A DNA stretch of 64,000 bases from Vreelandella lutescens (lineage in GTDB: Bacteria > Pseudomonadota > Gammaproteobacteria > Pseudomonadales > Halomonadaceae), in assembly GCF_014640815.1 (NCBI RefSeq), contig NZ_BMHM01000001.1:558001-622000 (forward strand). The letters run 5' to 3'. The translations under genes and the position numbers were made by a program. Shown in pieces: positions 34,535 to 43,676 of the stretch (its first letter is position 1; each line of letters begins with the position of its first letter). The notes under the pieces are model-generated. The model did not search any database. It saw nothing but the letters and a program-made list of their open reading frames with translations, and was not told where the DNA came from.

Positions 34535-36022
34535 ATGACTCAGCTTAACAACCACAACGTGGGTGCCCTCAGCGCGGCGGTTGAGACGCCGACCTATGAT
34601 CGTCAGGCCGTGACGCCTGGTATCGTCCATATTGGCGTCGGTGGTTTTCATCGTGCCCATCAGGCGATGTACGTGGATGCGCTGATGAACCAGGGCGAGG
34701 CGCTGGAGTGGGGCATTGTGGGCGTGGGGGTGATGCCCGGCGATAAACGCATGCAGCAGGCCCTCGCTGCACAGGACTACCTCTATACGCTTGTGGTCAA
34801 GCACCCCGACGGCGAATATCAGCCTCGGGTGATTGGCAGCATGGTGAGCTACCTGTTTGCCCCAGAAGACCCCGAGGCGGTGATCGAAGCCATGGCCGAC
34901 CCCGCCATCAAGATTGTGTCGCTCACCGTGACAGAGGGTGGCTACAACTTTCATCCGGTCACCGGAGAGTTCAACCTAGACGCCCCCCAGGTGCGCGACG
35001 ATCTCGCCCATCCCGAGCGCCCCTCCACCAGCTTTGGCTTAGTGGTGGAAGCCCTGGTGCGCCGCCGGGCACGGGGTATTGCACCGTTTACGGTGATGTC
35101 GTGCGATAACATTCAAGGTAACGGCGATGTCGCCAAACGCATGTTCAGCGCCTACGCCCGCGCCCGCAGTGCACAGCTGGGCGACTGGCTGGCCGCCGAG
35201 GTAGCGTTCCCCAACGCTATGGTGGACCGCATTACGCCGGTGACCGCGCCCACGGACATCGAAGAGCTCTCCCAACGCTTTGGCGTTGAAGATGCCTGGC
35301 CCGTGGTGTGCGAGCCCTTTACCCAGTGGGTGCTGGAAGATCACTTCCCCTTGGGCCGCCCGGCGTTCGAGAAGGTCGGCGTTCAGGTCGTTGATGATGT
35401 TGAGCCGTACGAACTCATGAAGCTGCGCCTGCTCAATGCCAGCCACCAGGCGCTGACCTACTTCGGCTATCTGGCGGGCTACCGCTACGCCCATGAGGTG
35501 TGCCAAGACCCGCTGTTTGTCGAATTCTTGCTCGGCTACATGCGCGAAGAGGGCACGCCGACGCTGGCCCCCGTGCCGGGGGTGGATTTAGAAACGTATC
35601 GGCTGACCCTGATTGAGCGCTTTGCGAACCCGCAAATCAGAGACACCTTGGCAAGGCTGTGCGCCGAAAGCTCGGATCGCATTCCTAAATGGTTAGTGCC
35701 GGTGATTCGCCAGCAGCTTGCCCAGGGCGGTGAAGTTGAGCGCAGCGCCGCCGTGGTGGCCAGCTGGGCACGCTACGCCGAAGGCGTCGATGAGCAAGGG
35801 GGTGCCATTGAGATTGTGGATCGCCTGCGCGAGCCGTTAATGGCCATTGCCGCCAATAACCGCACGCATCCAGCGGCCTTTGTGGAAAATCGCGAGCTGT
35901 TTGGCGACTTGGCGGATCAGCCTCGCTTTCTTAATGCCTACTTGAAAGCGCTGACGTCGCTGCATGAACGGGGCGCACGGGCTACGCTTGAGGCTCTGGT
36001 CGCGTCCAAAGGAACGTTGTGA
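34535..36022 (+). CDS. mtlK: Mannitol/D-arabitol 2-dehydrogenase (MtlK-like, polyol long-chain family)
   Basis: 495 residues, a full-length polyol-specific long-chain dehydrogenase (PSLDR). N-terminal NAD domain (IVHIGVGGFHRAHQ at about 30-43) and the catalytic KxxxxNxxH signature in LMKLRLLNASHQALTYFGY near 290-308. It oxidises D-mannitol to D-fructose and often D-arabitol to D-xylulose; the xylulokinase next door makes the second reaction likely. ATG 34535 has GGAG 7 bases upstream; the GTG 34529 is less likely. Confidence 0.92.
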   Translation: MTQLNNHNVGALSAAVETPTYDRQAVTPGIVHIGVGGFHRAHQAMYVDALMNQGEALEWGIVGVGVMPGDKRMQQALAAQDYLYTLVVKHPDGEYQPRVIGSMVSYLFAPEDPEAVIEAMADPAIKIVSLTVTEGGYNFHPVTGEFNLDAPQVRDDLAHPERPSTSFGLVVEALVRRRARGIAPFTVMSCDNIQGNGDVAKRMFSAYARARSAQLGDWLAAEVAFPNAMVDRITPVTAPTDIEELSQRFGVEDAWPVVCEPFTQWVLEDHFPLGRPAFEKVGVQVVDDVEPYELMKLRLLNASHQALTYFGYLAGYRYAHEVCQDPLFVEFLLGYMREEGTPTLAPVPGVDLETYRLTLIERFANPQIRDTLARLCAESSDRIPKWLVPVIRQQLAQGGEVERSAAVVASWARYAEGVDEQGGAIEIVDRLREPLMAIAANNRTHPAAFVENRELFGDLADQPRFLNAYLKALTSLHERGARATLEALVASKGTL

Positions 36023-37506
36023 TGTATATCGGGGTGGATTGCGGTACGCAAAGTACCAAAGTCGTGGTAGTGGATGTGGAGCGGGGCGTCATTCTGGGCG
36101 AGGGCAGCCGCCCGCATCGCCTGGATGAAGGGGAGCACGGCCGCCGGGAGCAGGCACCGGCGGAGTGGCTGGCAGCGCTCAAAGGCGCGTTCTTTCAAGC
36201 GATAGAGCGCGCGGGTATCGATGCTAAGCAGGTGCGCGGTATAGGCGTGTCTGGCCAACAGCACGGCATGGTAGCGCTCGATGCCGATGGCGTGCCGGTG
36301 TATCCCGCCAAGCTGTGGTGCGATACCGAAACCAGCGCTCACAACAGCGTGCTGGTGGAAACGCTGGGGGGCGAAGCGGGCTGCCTGGAGAAGCTGGGCC
36401 TGGTGCTGCAAACCGGCTATACCGCCTCCAAAGTAGCCTGGCTACGTGAGCATCACCCGGATGCCTATCAGCGTATTGCCACGCTGTTGCTGCCCCATGA
36501 CTACCTAAACTTCTGGCTGACCGGCGAACGGGTTACCGAGGCAGGCGACGCCTCGGGCACCGGTTACTTCGATACCCGCGCCCAGTGCTGGCAGAAAGAG
36601 GTGTTTGCCGCCATTGCGCCAGAACTTGACCCTGACCGCGTACTGCCGCGGATTATTGCAGCCCATGAACCCGCTGGCCATGTGCGCCCATTAGTGGCTC
36701 AGGAGCTGGGGCTGAGCGATAACGTGGTGGTCTCCTCCGGCGGCGGCGACAACATGATGGGGGCGATTGGCACCGGCAATATTACCCAGGGGCTGGTCAC
36801 GCTCAGCTTGGGCACTTCCGGTACGGTGTGCGCTTACTCGCCTAGTTCGGTGGTGTGCGACAGCGCCATGGTGGCGAATTTTTGCGCCAGCCACGGTGGC
36901 TGGCTGCCGCTGATTTGTACCATGAACGTGACCTCGGCCACGACTCGCGTGCGTGAGCTGTTTGGGTTGGACTTGGCCACCTTTAGCGAACAGGTCGCCA
37001 GCGCCCCCATTGGTGCTGAAGGTGTCACCGTGCTGCCGTTTTTTAACGGCGAGCGGGTGCCCATGCTGCCTGATGCCACGGGCGATTTTCTTGGTTTAAC
37101 CAGCCGTAACATGACCCAGGCCAACCTCTGCCGAGGCGTGATGGAAGGCGCAACCTTTGGCCTGCGCTATGGGCTGGAGCTGTTGGGTGAGCTTGCCGCA
37201 GGCACCAGCCAAATTCGCCTGATTGGCGGCGGGGCGAACAGCCCGGTTTGGCGGCAAATGGTCGCTGATATTACCGATACTCAGGTGATCTGCCCTGAGA
37301 TTACCGATGCCGCTGCGCTGGGCGCGGCCATTCAAGCAGCTTGGTGCGACCTACAGCCAGAGGGCGTTAGCCTGGCATCGCTTTGCGAGCGTTTGGTGCA
37401 TCTGGATGCGGCCTCGCTGGCGGAGCCAGATGGCGAGTGTGTGGCCGCCTATGAAGGGGCCTATCAGCGCTATTTGGCTGCGCTAACGCAGCGTCACTCG
37501 CTTTAG
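36022..37506 (+). CDS. xylB: Xylulokinase (FGGY family)
   Basis: 494 residues. N-terminal VDCGTQSTKVVVVD and SGQQHGMVALD, C-terminal ATPase FGGY domain with RLIGGGANSPVWRQMVADI. It phosphorylates D-xylulose for the pentose phosphate pathway, taking the product of arabitol oxidation. The ATG at 36022 overlaps the mtlK stop by one base (TGATG). The GTG at 36019 is in frame but weaker. Last gene of the polyol operon. Confidence 0.93.
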   Translation: MYIGVDCGTQSTKVVVVDVERGVILGEGSRPHRLDEGEHGRREQAPAEWLAALKGAFFQAIERAGIDAKQVRGIGVSGQQHGMVALDADGVPVYPAKLWCDTETSAHNSVLVETLGGEAGCLEKLGLVLQTGYTASKVAWLREHHPDAYQRIATLLLPHDYLNFWLTGERVTEAGDASGTGYFDTRAQCWQKEVFAAIAPELDPDRVLPRIIAAHEPAGHVRPLVAQELGLSDNVVVSSGGGDNMMGAIGTGNITQGLVTLSLGTSGTVCAYSPSSVVCDSAMVANFCASHGGWLPLICTMNVTSATTRVRELFGLDLATFSEQVASAPIGAEGVTVLPFFNGERVPMLPDATGDFLGLTSRNMTQANLCRGVMEGATFGLRYGLELLGELAAGTSQIRLIGGGANSPVWRQMVADITDTQVICPEITDAAALGAAIQAAWCDLQPEGVSLASLCERLVHLDAASLAEPDGECVAAYEGAYQRYLAALTQRHSL

Positions 37507-37525
37507 AAATAACTCTATAAATAAC

Positions 37526-37562
37526 AACGCCAGCACCTTGATCATCGAAGGGTGCTGGCGTT
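37526..37562. terminator. Bidirectional terminator between polyol and cyanate operons
   Basis: AACGCCAGCACC / GGTGCTGGCGTT with a 13-base loop, centred between the convergent xylB and cynS genes. T-runs are short on both sides. Confidence 0.65.
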
Positions 37563-37591
37563 CGTGTATTAGCGTGTTTTATGCAGGCTGC

Positions 37592-38032
37592 TTACCAGGA
37601 TTTATAAGGCAGGAATTTGCCGTTCAGGGTCAGCAGTACTCGGTCGCCTTTCGGATCTTCGATTTTGTCCACTTCCATGGTGAAGTCGATGGCGCTCATG
37701 ATGCCGTCGCCGAACTTCTCCTGCACCACGTCTTTCAGCGTTTCACCGTACACGCCAACCACTTCGTAGAGACGGTAAACGAACGGGTCTTGGGGGATGG
37801 CTTCATCCCACGCTTTTGTTGGGAAGGCCGTGAGCGCAGTGGCTACGTCGCCATCCACTTCCAGCGCGTCGCAGAGCTTATGGGCGATATCGGCGCTGGC
37901 GCTGTTCATGCCGTAACACGCAGAGGCGACCCATACCGGTGACATGCCGACAGCGCTGGCAATGTCGTCCCAACTCATTTTTTTACGGGCTTTGGCAGCC
38001 AGCAGGGTATGACGCATTTCGAGCTTATCCAT
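37592..38032 (-). CDS. cynS: Cyanate hydratase (cyanase)
   Basis: 146 residues. The catalytic triad positions R87, E90 and S113 (FVYRLYEVVGVYGET ... GIMSAIDF) correspond to E. coli R96, E99 and S122, with an HTH-like N-terminal helical domain (KKMSWDDIASAVGMSPVWVASA). It converts cyanate and bicarbonate to ammonia and CO2. It is the last gene of the transporter operon and overlaps the ATPase gene by 8 bases, so the ABC importer most likely carries cyanate, making nitrogen from it. Confidence 0.95.
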   Translation of the reverse strand: MDKLEMRHTLLAAKARKKMSWDDIASAVGMSPVWVASACYGMNSASADIAHKLCDALEVDGDVATALTAFPTKAWDEAIPQDPFVYRLYEVVGVYGETLKDVVQEKFGDGIMSAIDFTMEVDKIEDPKGDRVLLTLNGKFLPYKSW

Positions 38033-38981
38033 GACGGACCTCCTTGGGAGTGAACTTCACTAGGTTTTCTTGTGGTTCGGTGGCAGGGGATGCCGGGGGT
38101 GAATCAGTGGTGGCCTCGGCATCCTCTAGTTGCACCGGGTTGACCGGCGTGGGATAGCGCAGGCCTTGGCCGTCGAACTCCTGGGTGCGCAGCTCGCTGG
38201 AGCGGTTCACCAGGAAATCGACCAGGTAATTACGAATTTTGTAGAAGTGCGGGTGTTTGACGATGCTCGCCCGCTGGCGTGGCCTGGGTAGGTCTATCTC
38301 CACCGCTTCGGCGATGCGCGCCTGGGGGCCGTTAGTCATCAGGAAGATGCGGTCGGCCAGTAAGATCGCTTCGTCCACATCGTGGGTGATCATGAACACG
38401 GTTTGCTGATCTTTGCTCCAGATTTTGATCAGCTCGTCTTGAATCACCCCTCGGGTCAGCGCATCCAGCGCGCCAAACGGCTCATCCAACAGCAGCAGTT
38501 TGGGCTTGGTGGCAAACGCCCGGGCGATGCTCACCCGCTGGCGCATACCGCCAGAGAGCTGGGAGGGCTTGCGGTCTACCACCTCTTTCAAGCCGACCAT
38601 CTCTAGGTACTTCATGCTGTGGTCGGTGACTTCTCGGTCGCTCCACCCTTTCCAGCGGGCGCGTACGCCAAAGCGAACGTTCTCCAGCGCGGTGAGCCAG
38701 GGCAGCAGGCTGTAGTTTTGAAACACCACGCCACGCTCAAGGCCAGGGCCGCTGATCTCTTTGTTCTCCATCACCATGGAGCCTTCCGAGAACTGATCCA
38801 GCCCGGCGAGCGCGTTCATAATGGTGGATTTACCGCAGCCAGAGTGGCCGATGATGCATACAAACTCGCCCTTCTTGAGCTGAAAGCTAATGTTCTCAAA
38901 TACCGTCAGCGGTTCCGCCTCTTTACTGGCTCCGGGGAAGCGCTTGGCGGCTTTTTGTACCTCTACAAAAGCATGACTCAT
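38025..38981 (-). CDS. Cyanate/nitrate-type ABC transporter ATPase
   Basis: 318 residues. Walker A GHSGCGKS at 45-52, [13 protein letters not shown], signature [14 protein letters not shown], Walker [13 protein letters not shown], and H-loop MITHDVDEA. It matches the NrtD/CmpD/TauB-like group, with a C-terminal tail of about 50 residues rich in Pro, Ala and Glu. ATG 38981 has AAGGAG; the frame runs to 39029 without a good start. Proximal to cynS. Confidence 0.92.
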   Translation of the reverse strand: MSHAFVEVQKAAKRFPGASKEAEPLTVFENISFQLKKGEFVCIIGHSGCGKSTIMNALAGLDQFSEGSMVMENKEISGPGLERGVVFQNYSLLPWLTALENVRFGVRARWKGWSDREVTDHSMKYLEMVGLKEVVDRKPSQLSGGMRQRVSIARAFATKPKLLLLDEPFGALDALTRGVIQDELIKIWSKDQQTVFMITHDVDEAILLADRIFLMTNGPQARIAEAVEIDLPRPRQRASIVKHPHFYKIRNYLVDFLVNRSSELRTQEFDGQGLRYPTPVNPVQLEDAEATTDSPPASPATEPQENLVKFTPKEVRHG

Positions 38982-38991
38982 GGTCGGCTCC

Positions 38992-39849
38992 TTATTCGGC
39001 GTAAGTGACAAAGCGGGCAATATAGGCAAGCGACATATCCAGCAGCATGCCCACCACGCCGATCATCAGGATGGAGAAGATCACGCTGGTTAAATCGAGG
39101 TTGTTCCACTCGTTCCAGACGTAGTAGCCAATGCCGGTGCCACCGACGAGCATCTCAGCGGCTACGATAACCAGCCAGGCGATGCCGATGGAGATGCGCA
39201 TGCCGGTCAGAATGGTGGGTGCGGCCGCAGGCAGAATCACCTTGAAGGCCGTTTGCAGCGACGACAGCTCATGGGTGCGGGCCACGTTGACCCAGTCGTT
39301 GCGCACGCCTGCCACGCCAAAGGCAGTGTTAAGCAGCATTGGCCAAATAGAGCAGATAAAGATCACGAAGATGGCGGAGGCTTCAGAGTCGCGAATGATG
39401 AACAGCGCCAGCGGCATCCAGGCCAGCGGCGAGATAGGCCGCAGCACCTGAATAAACGGGTTGAGCGCTTTGTACGCCAGGGGCGACATGCCAATTAAAA
39501 AGCCAATCGGAATTGCCACCAGCGCGGCCAGCAGGTAGCCGCTGAGCACGCGGTAGAGCGAGTAGCCCAACTGAATGCCAATGCCTTTGTCGTTGGGGCC
39601 TGCATCGTAAAAGGGGTTAGAGAGCTCCTGCCATGCTTTCACGGCGATTTCCGAGGGCGGCGGTACTTTGGCGCTCTCATCGGCGCCTGCCAGCAGCTGC
39701 TCATACTCGCTTAGCGCTTCGCCGCCGCCCAGGAGTGGCGATTGGTTTAATCCTTCCCAGACGCCCAGGCCAACCACGAGCAGCATAATGGCGAGAATCG
39801 TGGCACGAGCATTAAGGCTTAATTTCCATTCGGTGGTGGTGCGATCCAT
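38992..39849 (-). CDS. Cyanate/nitrate-type ABC transporter permease
   Basis: 285 residues with six hydrophobic segments, the PLAYKALNPFIQVLRPISPLAWMPLALF stretch near 122-149 and the EAA-like loop (AFKVILPAAAPTILTGMRISIGIAW, 195-219). It belongs to the NrtB/CmpB/SsuC group. An unusual periplasmic insert (about 35-75) lies between TM1 and TM2, as in NrtB-type proteins. It lies 10 bases before the ATPase start. Confidence 0.92.
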   Translation of the reverse strand: MDRTTTEWKLSLNARATILAIMLLVVGLGVWEGLNQSPLLGGGEALSEYEQLLAGADESAKVPPPSEIAVKAWQELSNPFYDAGPNDKGIGIQLGYSLYRVLSGYLLAALVAIPIGFLIGMSPLAYKALNPFIQVLRPISPLAWMPLALFIIRDSEASAIFVIFICSIWPMLLNTAFGVAGVRNDWVNVARTHELSSLQTAFKVILPAAAPTILTGMRISIGIAWLVIVAAEMLVGGTGIGYYVWNEWNNLDLTSVIFSILMIGVVGMLLDMSLAYIARFVTYAE

Positions 39850-39851
39850 GG

Positions 39852-41276
39852 TTAGCCCCTCCGAATAGCGAAGCTTTCGACGTACGCTTCAGGCTGGGTG
39901 TAATCAAAGGTTTTACCCATGATTTGGTAGTTGCGAGCGGTCTCTTCCGGGGCGTCGTAGCCAAGCTCACGCATCACGGTTTGAGCATCAGTGGCCAGGT
40001 ACACATCCCGAGCAATCTGCTGATAATCCACGTCGCCTTCGATATAGCCCCAGCGCTTCATTTGCGTGAGGATCCACACCGCCATGGAGTGCCAGGGGAA
40101 GGGGTCGAAATCAATGCGGTCCGGCACGTTCTGCACGCCGCCTAAACCGTCGGCAAAGCGCCCGGTGAGTACCTGCTCAATCACCGTGACCGGCTGGTTG
40201 AGATAGTTCGTGGGTGCGATGGCTTCCGCGATCTCTGAACGATTCGCGGGGTCGGAGGAGTACTGGGTGGCATCGATAATCGCCCGCAGCAGCGCACCGT
40301 AGGTGTTCGGGTTTTCGCGAGCAAAGCGGGCGCTGGTGGCAAAGGCGCAGCAGGGGTGGCCGTCCCAAATCTCTTTGGTCAACAGGTGAATAAAGCCGAT
40401 GCGTTCAAACACCGCGCGCTGGTTGAAGGGGTCGGGGGATAAGAAGCCGTCGATATTGCCTGCCCGCAGGTTGGCGACCATTTCGGGGGGCGGAATCACC
40501 CGAATCTGGATATCTTGATCCGGGTCTAGGCCGTGCTCGGCCACGTAGTAGCGCAGTAGGAAGTTGTGCATGGAGTACTCGAACGGTACGCCAAAAATGA
40601 AGCCTTTCCACTGCTGCGGGTCGCGCTTATCCAGGTGGTCGTTATGCAGCACAATTGCCTGACCGTTGATATTTTCTACCGCAGGCATAATGAACGGCTC
40701 AGGGGTAGAGCCTGCACCGAGGGTCATGGCCAGCGGCATGGGCGTTAGCATGTGCGCCGCGTCGTATTCGCGGTTCAGCGATTTATCCCGTGCCACCGCC
40801 CAGCCTGCGGTTTTAATCACCGAGACATCCAGGCCGTAGCGCTCATAAAAGCCCATCGGGTGGGCCATGATGATGGGCGTGGCACAGGTAATCGGAACGA
40901 AGCCGACATTAAGCTGAGTTTTCTCAAGCGGCCCTAAACTCTCTTTCACCGCAGCTTTAATCGAATCCAGGGGGAACAGGCTCGCCAGAGCGGCGGCGGC
41001 GGTGCCGCCACCTACCAGCTTCATAAACTGGCGGCGGTGCATGTCGCTATGGCCAAACATGCCGCGCACCAGCGCGCTTTCGACCATGCGATCCATCACA
41101 TCATCGGCACTGCTCGGCGTGGACGCTGCTGTCTTCGCGGTTGGCTGAGTAGACGACGTAATAATGCTGGGTTGGGAAGAGTGGCACTGATGACAATCGC
41201 ACTGCCGTCCGTGAATCAGTGATTGGCGATGATCAAACGGGTTGCCAAGACTGCTGTGGTCGTTGTTATCTTTCAT
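39852..41276 (-). CDS. Tat-dependent CmpA/NrtA-type substrate-binding protein (cyanate)
   Basis: 474 residues of the CmpA/NrtA family of nitrate, bicarbonate and cyanate binding proteins. A twin-arginine signal (HRRQFMKLVGGG, R81-R82) is preceded by an unusually long 80-residue N-terminal region, which contains a C26-D-C28-H-Q-C31-H32 motif and several His residues. The binding domain shows GFVPITCATPIIMA, HPMGFYERYGLDV and RAGNIDGFLSPDPFNQRAVF. GAGGTGAA precedes the ATG. It is the first gene of the operon, driven by a sigma54-like promoter. Confidence 0.9.
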   Translation of the reverse strand: MKDNNDHSSLGNPFDHRQSLIHGRQCDCHQCHSSQPSIITSSTQPTAKTAASTPSSADDVMDRMVESALVRGMFGHSDMHRRQFMKLVGGGTAAAALASLFPLDSIKAAVKESLGPLEKTQLNVGFVPITCATPIIMAHPMGFYERYGLDVSVIKTAGWAVARDKSLNREYDAAHMLTPMPLAMTLGAGSTPEPFIMPAVENINGQAIVLHNDHLDKRDPQQWKGFIFGVPFEYSMHNFLLRYYVAEHGLDPDQDIQIRVIPPPEMVANLRAGNIDGFLSPDPFNQRAVFERIGFIHLLTKEIWDGHPCCAFATSARFARENPNTYGALLRAIIDATQYSSDPANRSEIAEAIAPTNYLNQPVTVIEQVLTGRFADGLGGVQNVPDRIDFDPFPWHSMAVWILTQMKRWGYIEGDVDYQQIARDVYLATDAQTVMRELGYDAPEETARNYQIMGKTFDYTQPEAYVESFAIRRG

Positions 41277-41360
41277 GGACGTTCACCTCACAGGAGCAAA
41301 AGGGCTTTAGGCTGCGCCGTCTTGGTGCGAAACGTGTCCCTGCGGCGCTACTTAGTAGAT

Positions 41361-41376
41361 AGCGACTTACGTGCCA
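41361..41376 (-). promoter_or_regulatory. Sigma54-type promoter of the cyanate operon
   Basis: On the minus strand TGGCACG-TAAG-TCGCT matches the -24/-12 consensus TGGCACG-N4-TTGCW with one mismatch; the invariant GG and GC pairs keep their proper spacing. It is 85 bases before the binding-protein ATG, and the divergent gene encodes a sigma54 activator. Confidence 0.75.
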
Positions 41377-41457
41377 TAACGGCTGTTTTTTATTTTTATT
41401 TATATATTTCAGTGGTTTGTATTTTTTCAGGTTGACGTTTAGTGAAAGAGAATAAGT

Positions 41458-41510
41458 AACGAAATTTCGTTAATAACGATATTTCGTTGTTTAAATAACG
41501 AAAGTTCGTG
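41458..41510. promoter_or_regulatory. Three activator-like palindromes (AACGAAATTTCGTT type)
   Basis: Copies at 41458-41471 (AACGAAATTTCGTT, perfect), 41475-41488 (AACGATATTTCGTT) and 41497-41510 (AACGAAAGTTCGTG). They lie about 85-135 bases upstream of the sigma54 promoter, the normal enhancer distance, and just before the activator gene, so they may also autoregulate it. Confidence 0.75.
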
Positions 41511-41568
41511 ATTGGCCCGTTGTTTGTATGGAGTAAGCGACATCCTGCTGGTAAATGAGGAGCCTGCG

Positions 41569-43527
41569 ATGCACGCTGCCACCCTGAAAGATGACGCTCA
41601 CCCGCCCTTAACGCTGATGGCGCACCACACGCCGCTGGCCATGGTGATTATTGATCCACTCAATGACCGCTTAATCGACGCCAATACCGCCGCGTGCCAA
41701 CTGCTGTTGATTCATCATGAGCAGCCGCTCGCGACCCCTTTTAGCCACCGTTTAAGCGCTTCATTGCCGCTATGGGTCAGCTTTACCGACGAAGTGCTGA
41801 CCACCGGCCAAGGGTGGTCGGATGATTTAGTGCTGCTGGATAGCGTGCGCCAGCCTCGCCGTGTCGAGGTCTATGGGCAACGCTTACACGACTCCTCTCA
41901 GCTATTGCTGACGGTGATTGATCGAAATAAAGCCGAGCAGCGCCGCGCTAAGGCGGAGCTTAGCCGCCAGCACCGCCAGGGGGAGGTGGGCTGGCAGCGG
42001 GTCGAGCAGGTATTTGAGCGTATTGAAAAGCAGAATCAGCTGATTCTCAGCGCTGCCGGGGAGGGTATTTACGGCTTGGATGCGGAGGGTAAAACCACCT
42101 TTGTAAACCCAGCCGCCGAACGCATTCTCGGCTGGAGCACGGAGGATATGGTGGGCCACGATGCGCATTTAATGTTTCACCACACCCACGCCGATGGCAG
42201 CCACTTTCCAGTACAGCAGTGCCCTATTCACGCCTCGTTTAGTGATGGCCAGGTGCACCATGTGGATGACGAAGTGTTCTGGCATAAAAACGGTGAAGCC
42301 ATTCCCGTGGAGTACACCAGTACACCGATTTTTGAAATGGGCCGCCTAGTAGGGGCCGTTGTGCTGTTTCGCGATATTCGCGAGCGTAAGCGCGCCGAGC
42401 AGCAGCTGCGCGATGCGTTGGAAGAGGTGGAGTCGCTCAAGCGTCGGTTGGAGTTGGAGAACCAGTACCTGCAGGAGGAGATTAAAGCGGAGGTGAACCA
42501 CCGCAATATCGTCGGCAACAGCCCGGCGGTTGCCAAGCTAATTCAGCAGATTGCCATGGTCGCGCCGACCAGCGCCAACGTGCTGATTAGCGGTGAGTCC
42601 GGCACTGGCAAGGAGCTGATTGCCCGGGCGATTCATGCGGGCAGTACCCGCAGCGACCGGCCATTGATCCGCGTGAACTGTGCCGCGATTCCCCGTGATC
42701 TATTTGAGAGTGAGTTTTTTGGCCATGTAAAAGGCGCGTTTACCGGTGCGGTACAAGACCGGCCAGGGCGCTTTGAGTTGGCCCACGGCGGCACGCTGTT
42801 TCTGGATGAGGTGGGGGAGATCCCGCTGGAGCTGCAAAGTAAGTTGCTGCGCGTGCTGCAAGATCAGCAGTTCGAGCGGGTGGGGGATAACCGCACCCGC
42901 GAAGTGGATGTGCGGGTTATTGCTGCGACCAACCGTGAGCTTAAAGAGATGATTGATGCTGGCGGGTTTCGTGAAGATCTCTATTTTCGCTTAAACGTTT
43001 TTCCCATCGATTCCGTACCGCTGCGCAAGCGTATAGAAGATGTTCCGCTGCTGGCGCGCCACTTTTTGCATCGTGCCTGCCTGAAATTCAATAAGCCGGG
43101 GGTGCGCATTCCACCGGCACAGCTAGAGGTACTGACCCGCTACCCATGGCCCGGCAATATCCGCGAGCTTGAAAACGTGATTGAGCGCCAGGTGATTGTC
43201 ACCCAGGATCAGCGGCTCTCGTTTGATGATCTTTTACTCACAGAGGCACCGCAACGTCACACTAGCTTAAACGTTGAGGCGCAGGATAAGGCCGTGTCGC
43301 CCGACTTCCCAATGACAGAACAAGCCGTGTGCCAGCACCAGCGCGACAATGTTTTAAAAGCGCTAGAAGCGGCCAATGGCAAGATTTCTGGCGTAGGTGG
43401 CGCTGCCGAATTGCTAGGCATTAAGCCCACTACGTTGGCATCTAGGCTACATAAGTGGGGCATCGACCCTCGGCAATGGCGTAAGCGTCGTAGCGAAAGC
43501 GCCTCAGCCAACGGTGCCTTGGACTAA
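41569..43527 (+). CDS. Sigma54-dependent activator, PAS-PAS-AAA+-HTH
   Basis: 652 residues from the ATG at 41569 with GAGGAG upstream (frame open to 41512). Two PAS domains (about 17-120 and about 155-275), then a charged coiled coil, an AAA+ domain with Walker A GESGTGKE near 343, GAFTGA near 391 for sigma54 contact, Walker [12 protein letters not shown], and a C-terminal Fis-like HTH ([22 protein letters not shown]). There is no receiver domain, so input must come through the PAS domains or expression. The palindromes upstream and the sigma54 promoter of the divergent operon make it the probable cyanate-operon activator. Confidence 0.92.
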   Translation: MHAATLKDDAHPPLTLMAHHTPLAMVIIDPLNDRLIDANTAACQLLLIHHEQPLATPFSHRLSASLPLWVSFTDEVLTTGQGWSDDLVLLDSVRQPRRVEVYGQRLHDSSQLLLTVIDRNKAEQRRAKAELSRQHRQGEVGWQRVEQVFERIEKQNQLILSAAGEGIYGLDAEGKTTFVNPAAERILGWSTEDMVGHDAHLMFHHTHADGSHFPVQQCPIHASFSDGQVHHVDDEVFWHKNGEAIPVEYTSTPIFEMGRLVGAVVLFRDIRERKRAEQQLRDALEEVESLKRRLELENQYLQEEIKAEVNHRNIVGNSPAVAKLIQQIAMVAPTSANVLISGESGTGKELIARAIHAGSTRSDRPLIRVNCAAIPRDLFESEFFGHVKGAFTGAVQDRPGRFELAHGGTLFLDEVGEIPLELQSKLLRVLQDQQFERVGDNRTREVDVRVIAATNRELKEMIDAGGFREDLYFRLNVFPIDSVPLRKRIEDVPLLARHFLHRACLKFNKPGVRIPPAQLEVLTRYPWPGNIRELENVIERQVIVTQDQRLSFDDLLLTEAPQRHTSLNVEAQDKAVSPDFPMTEQAVCQHQRDNVLKALEAANGKISGVGGAAELLGIKPTTLASRLHKWGIDPRQWRKRRSESASANGALD

Positions 43528-43591
43528 GGTAAGGAATGATTGGCTTGACAAGCGTGTTGTACACACAAATTTGCCAAGTTCAAGTCTAGCA

Positions 43592-43615
43592 TACATACAT
43601 GAATGTAACTATAAT
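43592..43615 (+). promoter_or_regulatory. Efflux-operon promoter with TtgR/AcrR-like operator
   Basis: TACATACATGAATGTA (43592-43607) is palindromic at 14 of 16 positions and ends just before a perfect TATAAT (43610-43615). The stretch CATGAATGTAACTATA is nearly the same as the right part of the known TtgR operator, from memory. It predicts repression by a TetR-family protein such as that encoded at 51581. Its position shows that the in-frame ATG at 43599 is not the tolC-like start. Confidence 0.65.
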
Positions 43616-43676
43616 GCCACTCTTTCAGAATAGCGCTCTACCGCGCGCTCTTACGTTGACACCTAGAGGCAATCCC

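Noticed and set aside
41458..41510. Three palindromes considered as a CRISPR-like array
   Set aside because: The units are 14 bp with 3- and 8-base gaps, too short for spacers; they fit activator binding sites.
43599..43676. Upstream ATG for the TolC-type gene
   Set aside because: It lies inside the operator and before the -10 box, so it would precede the transcript; the signal peptide begins at 43677.
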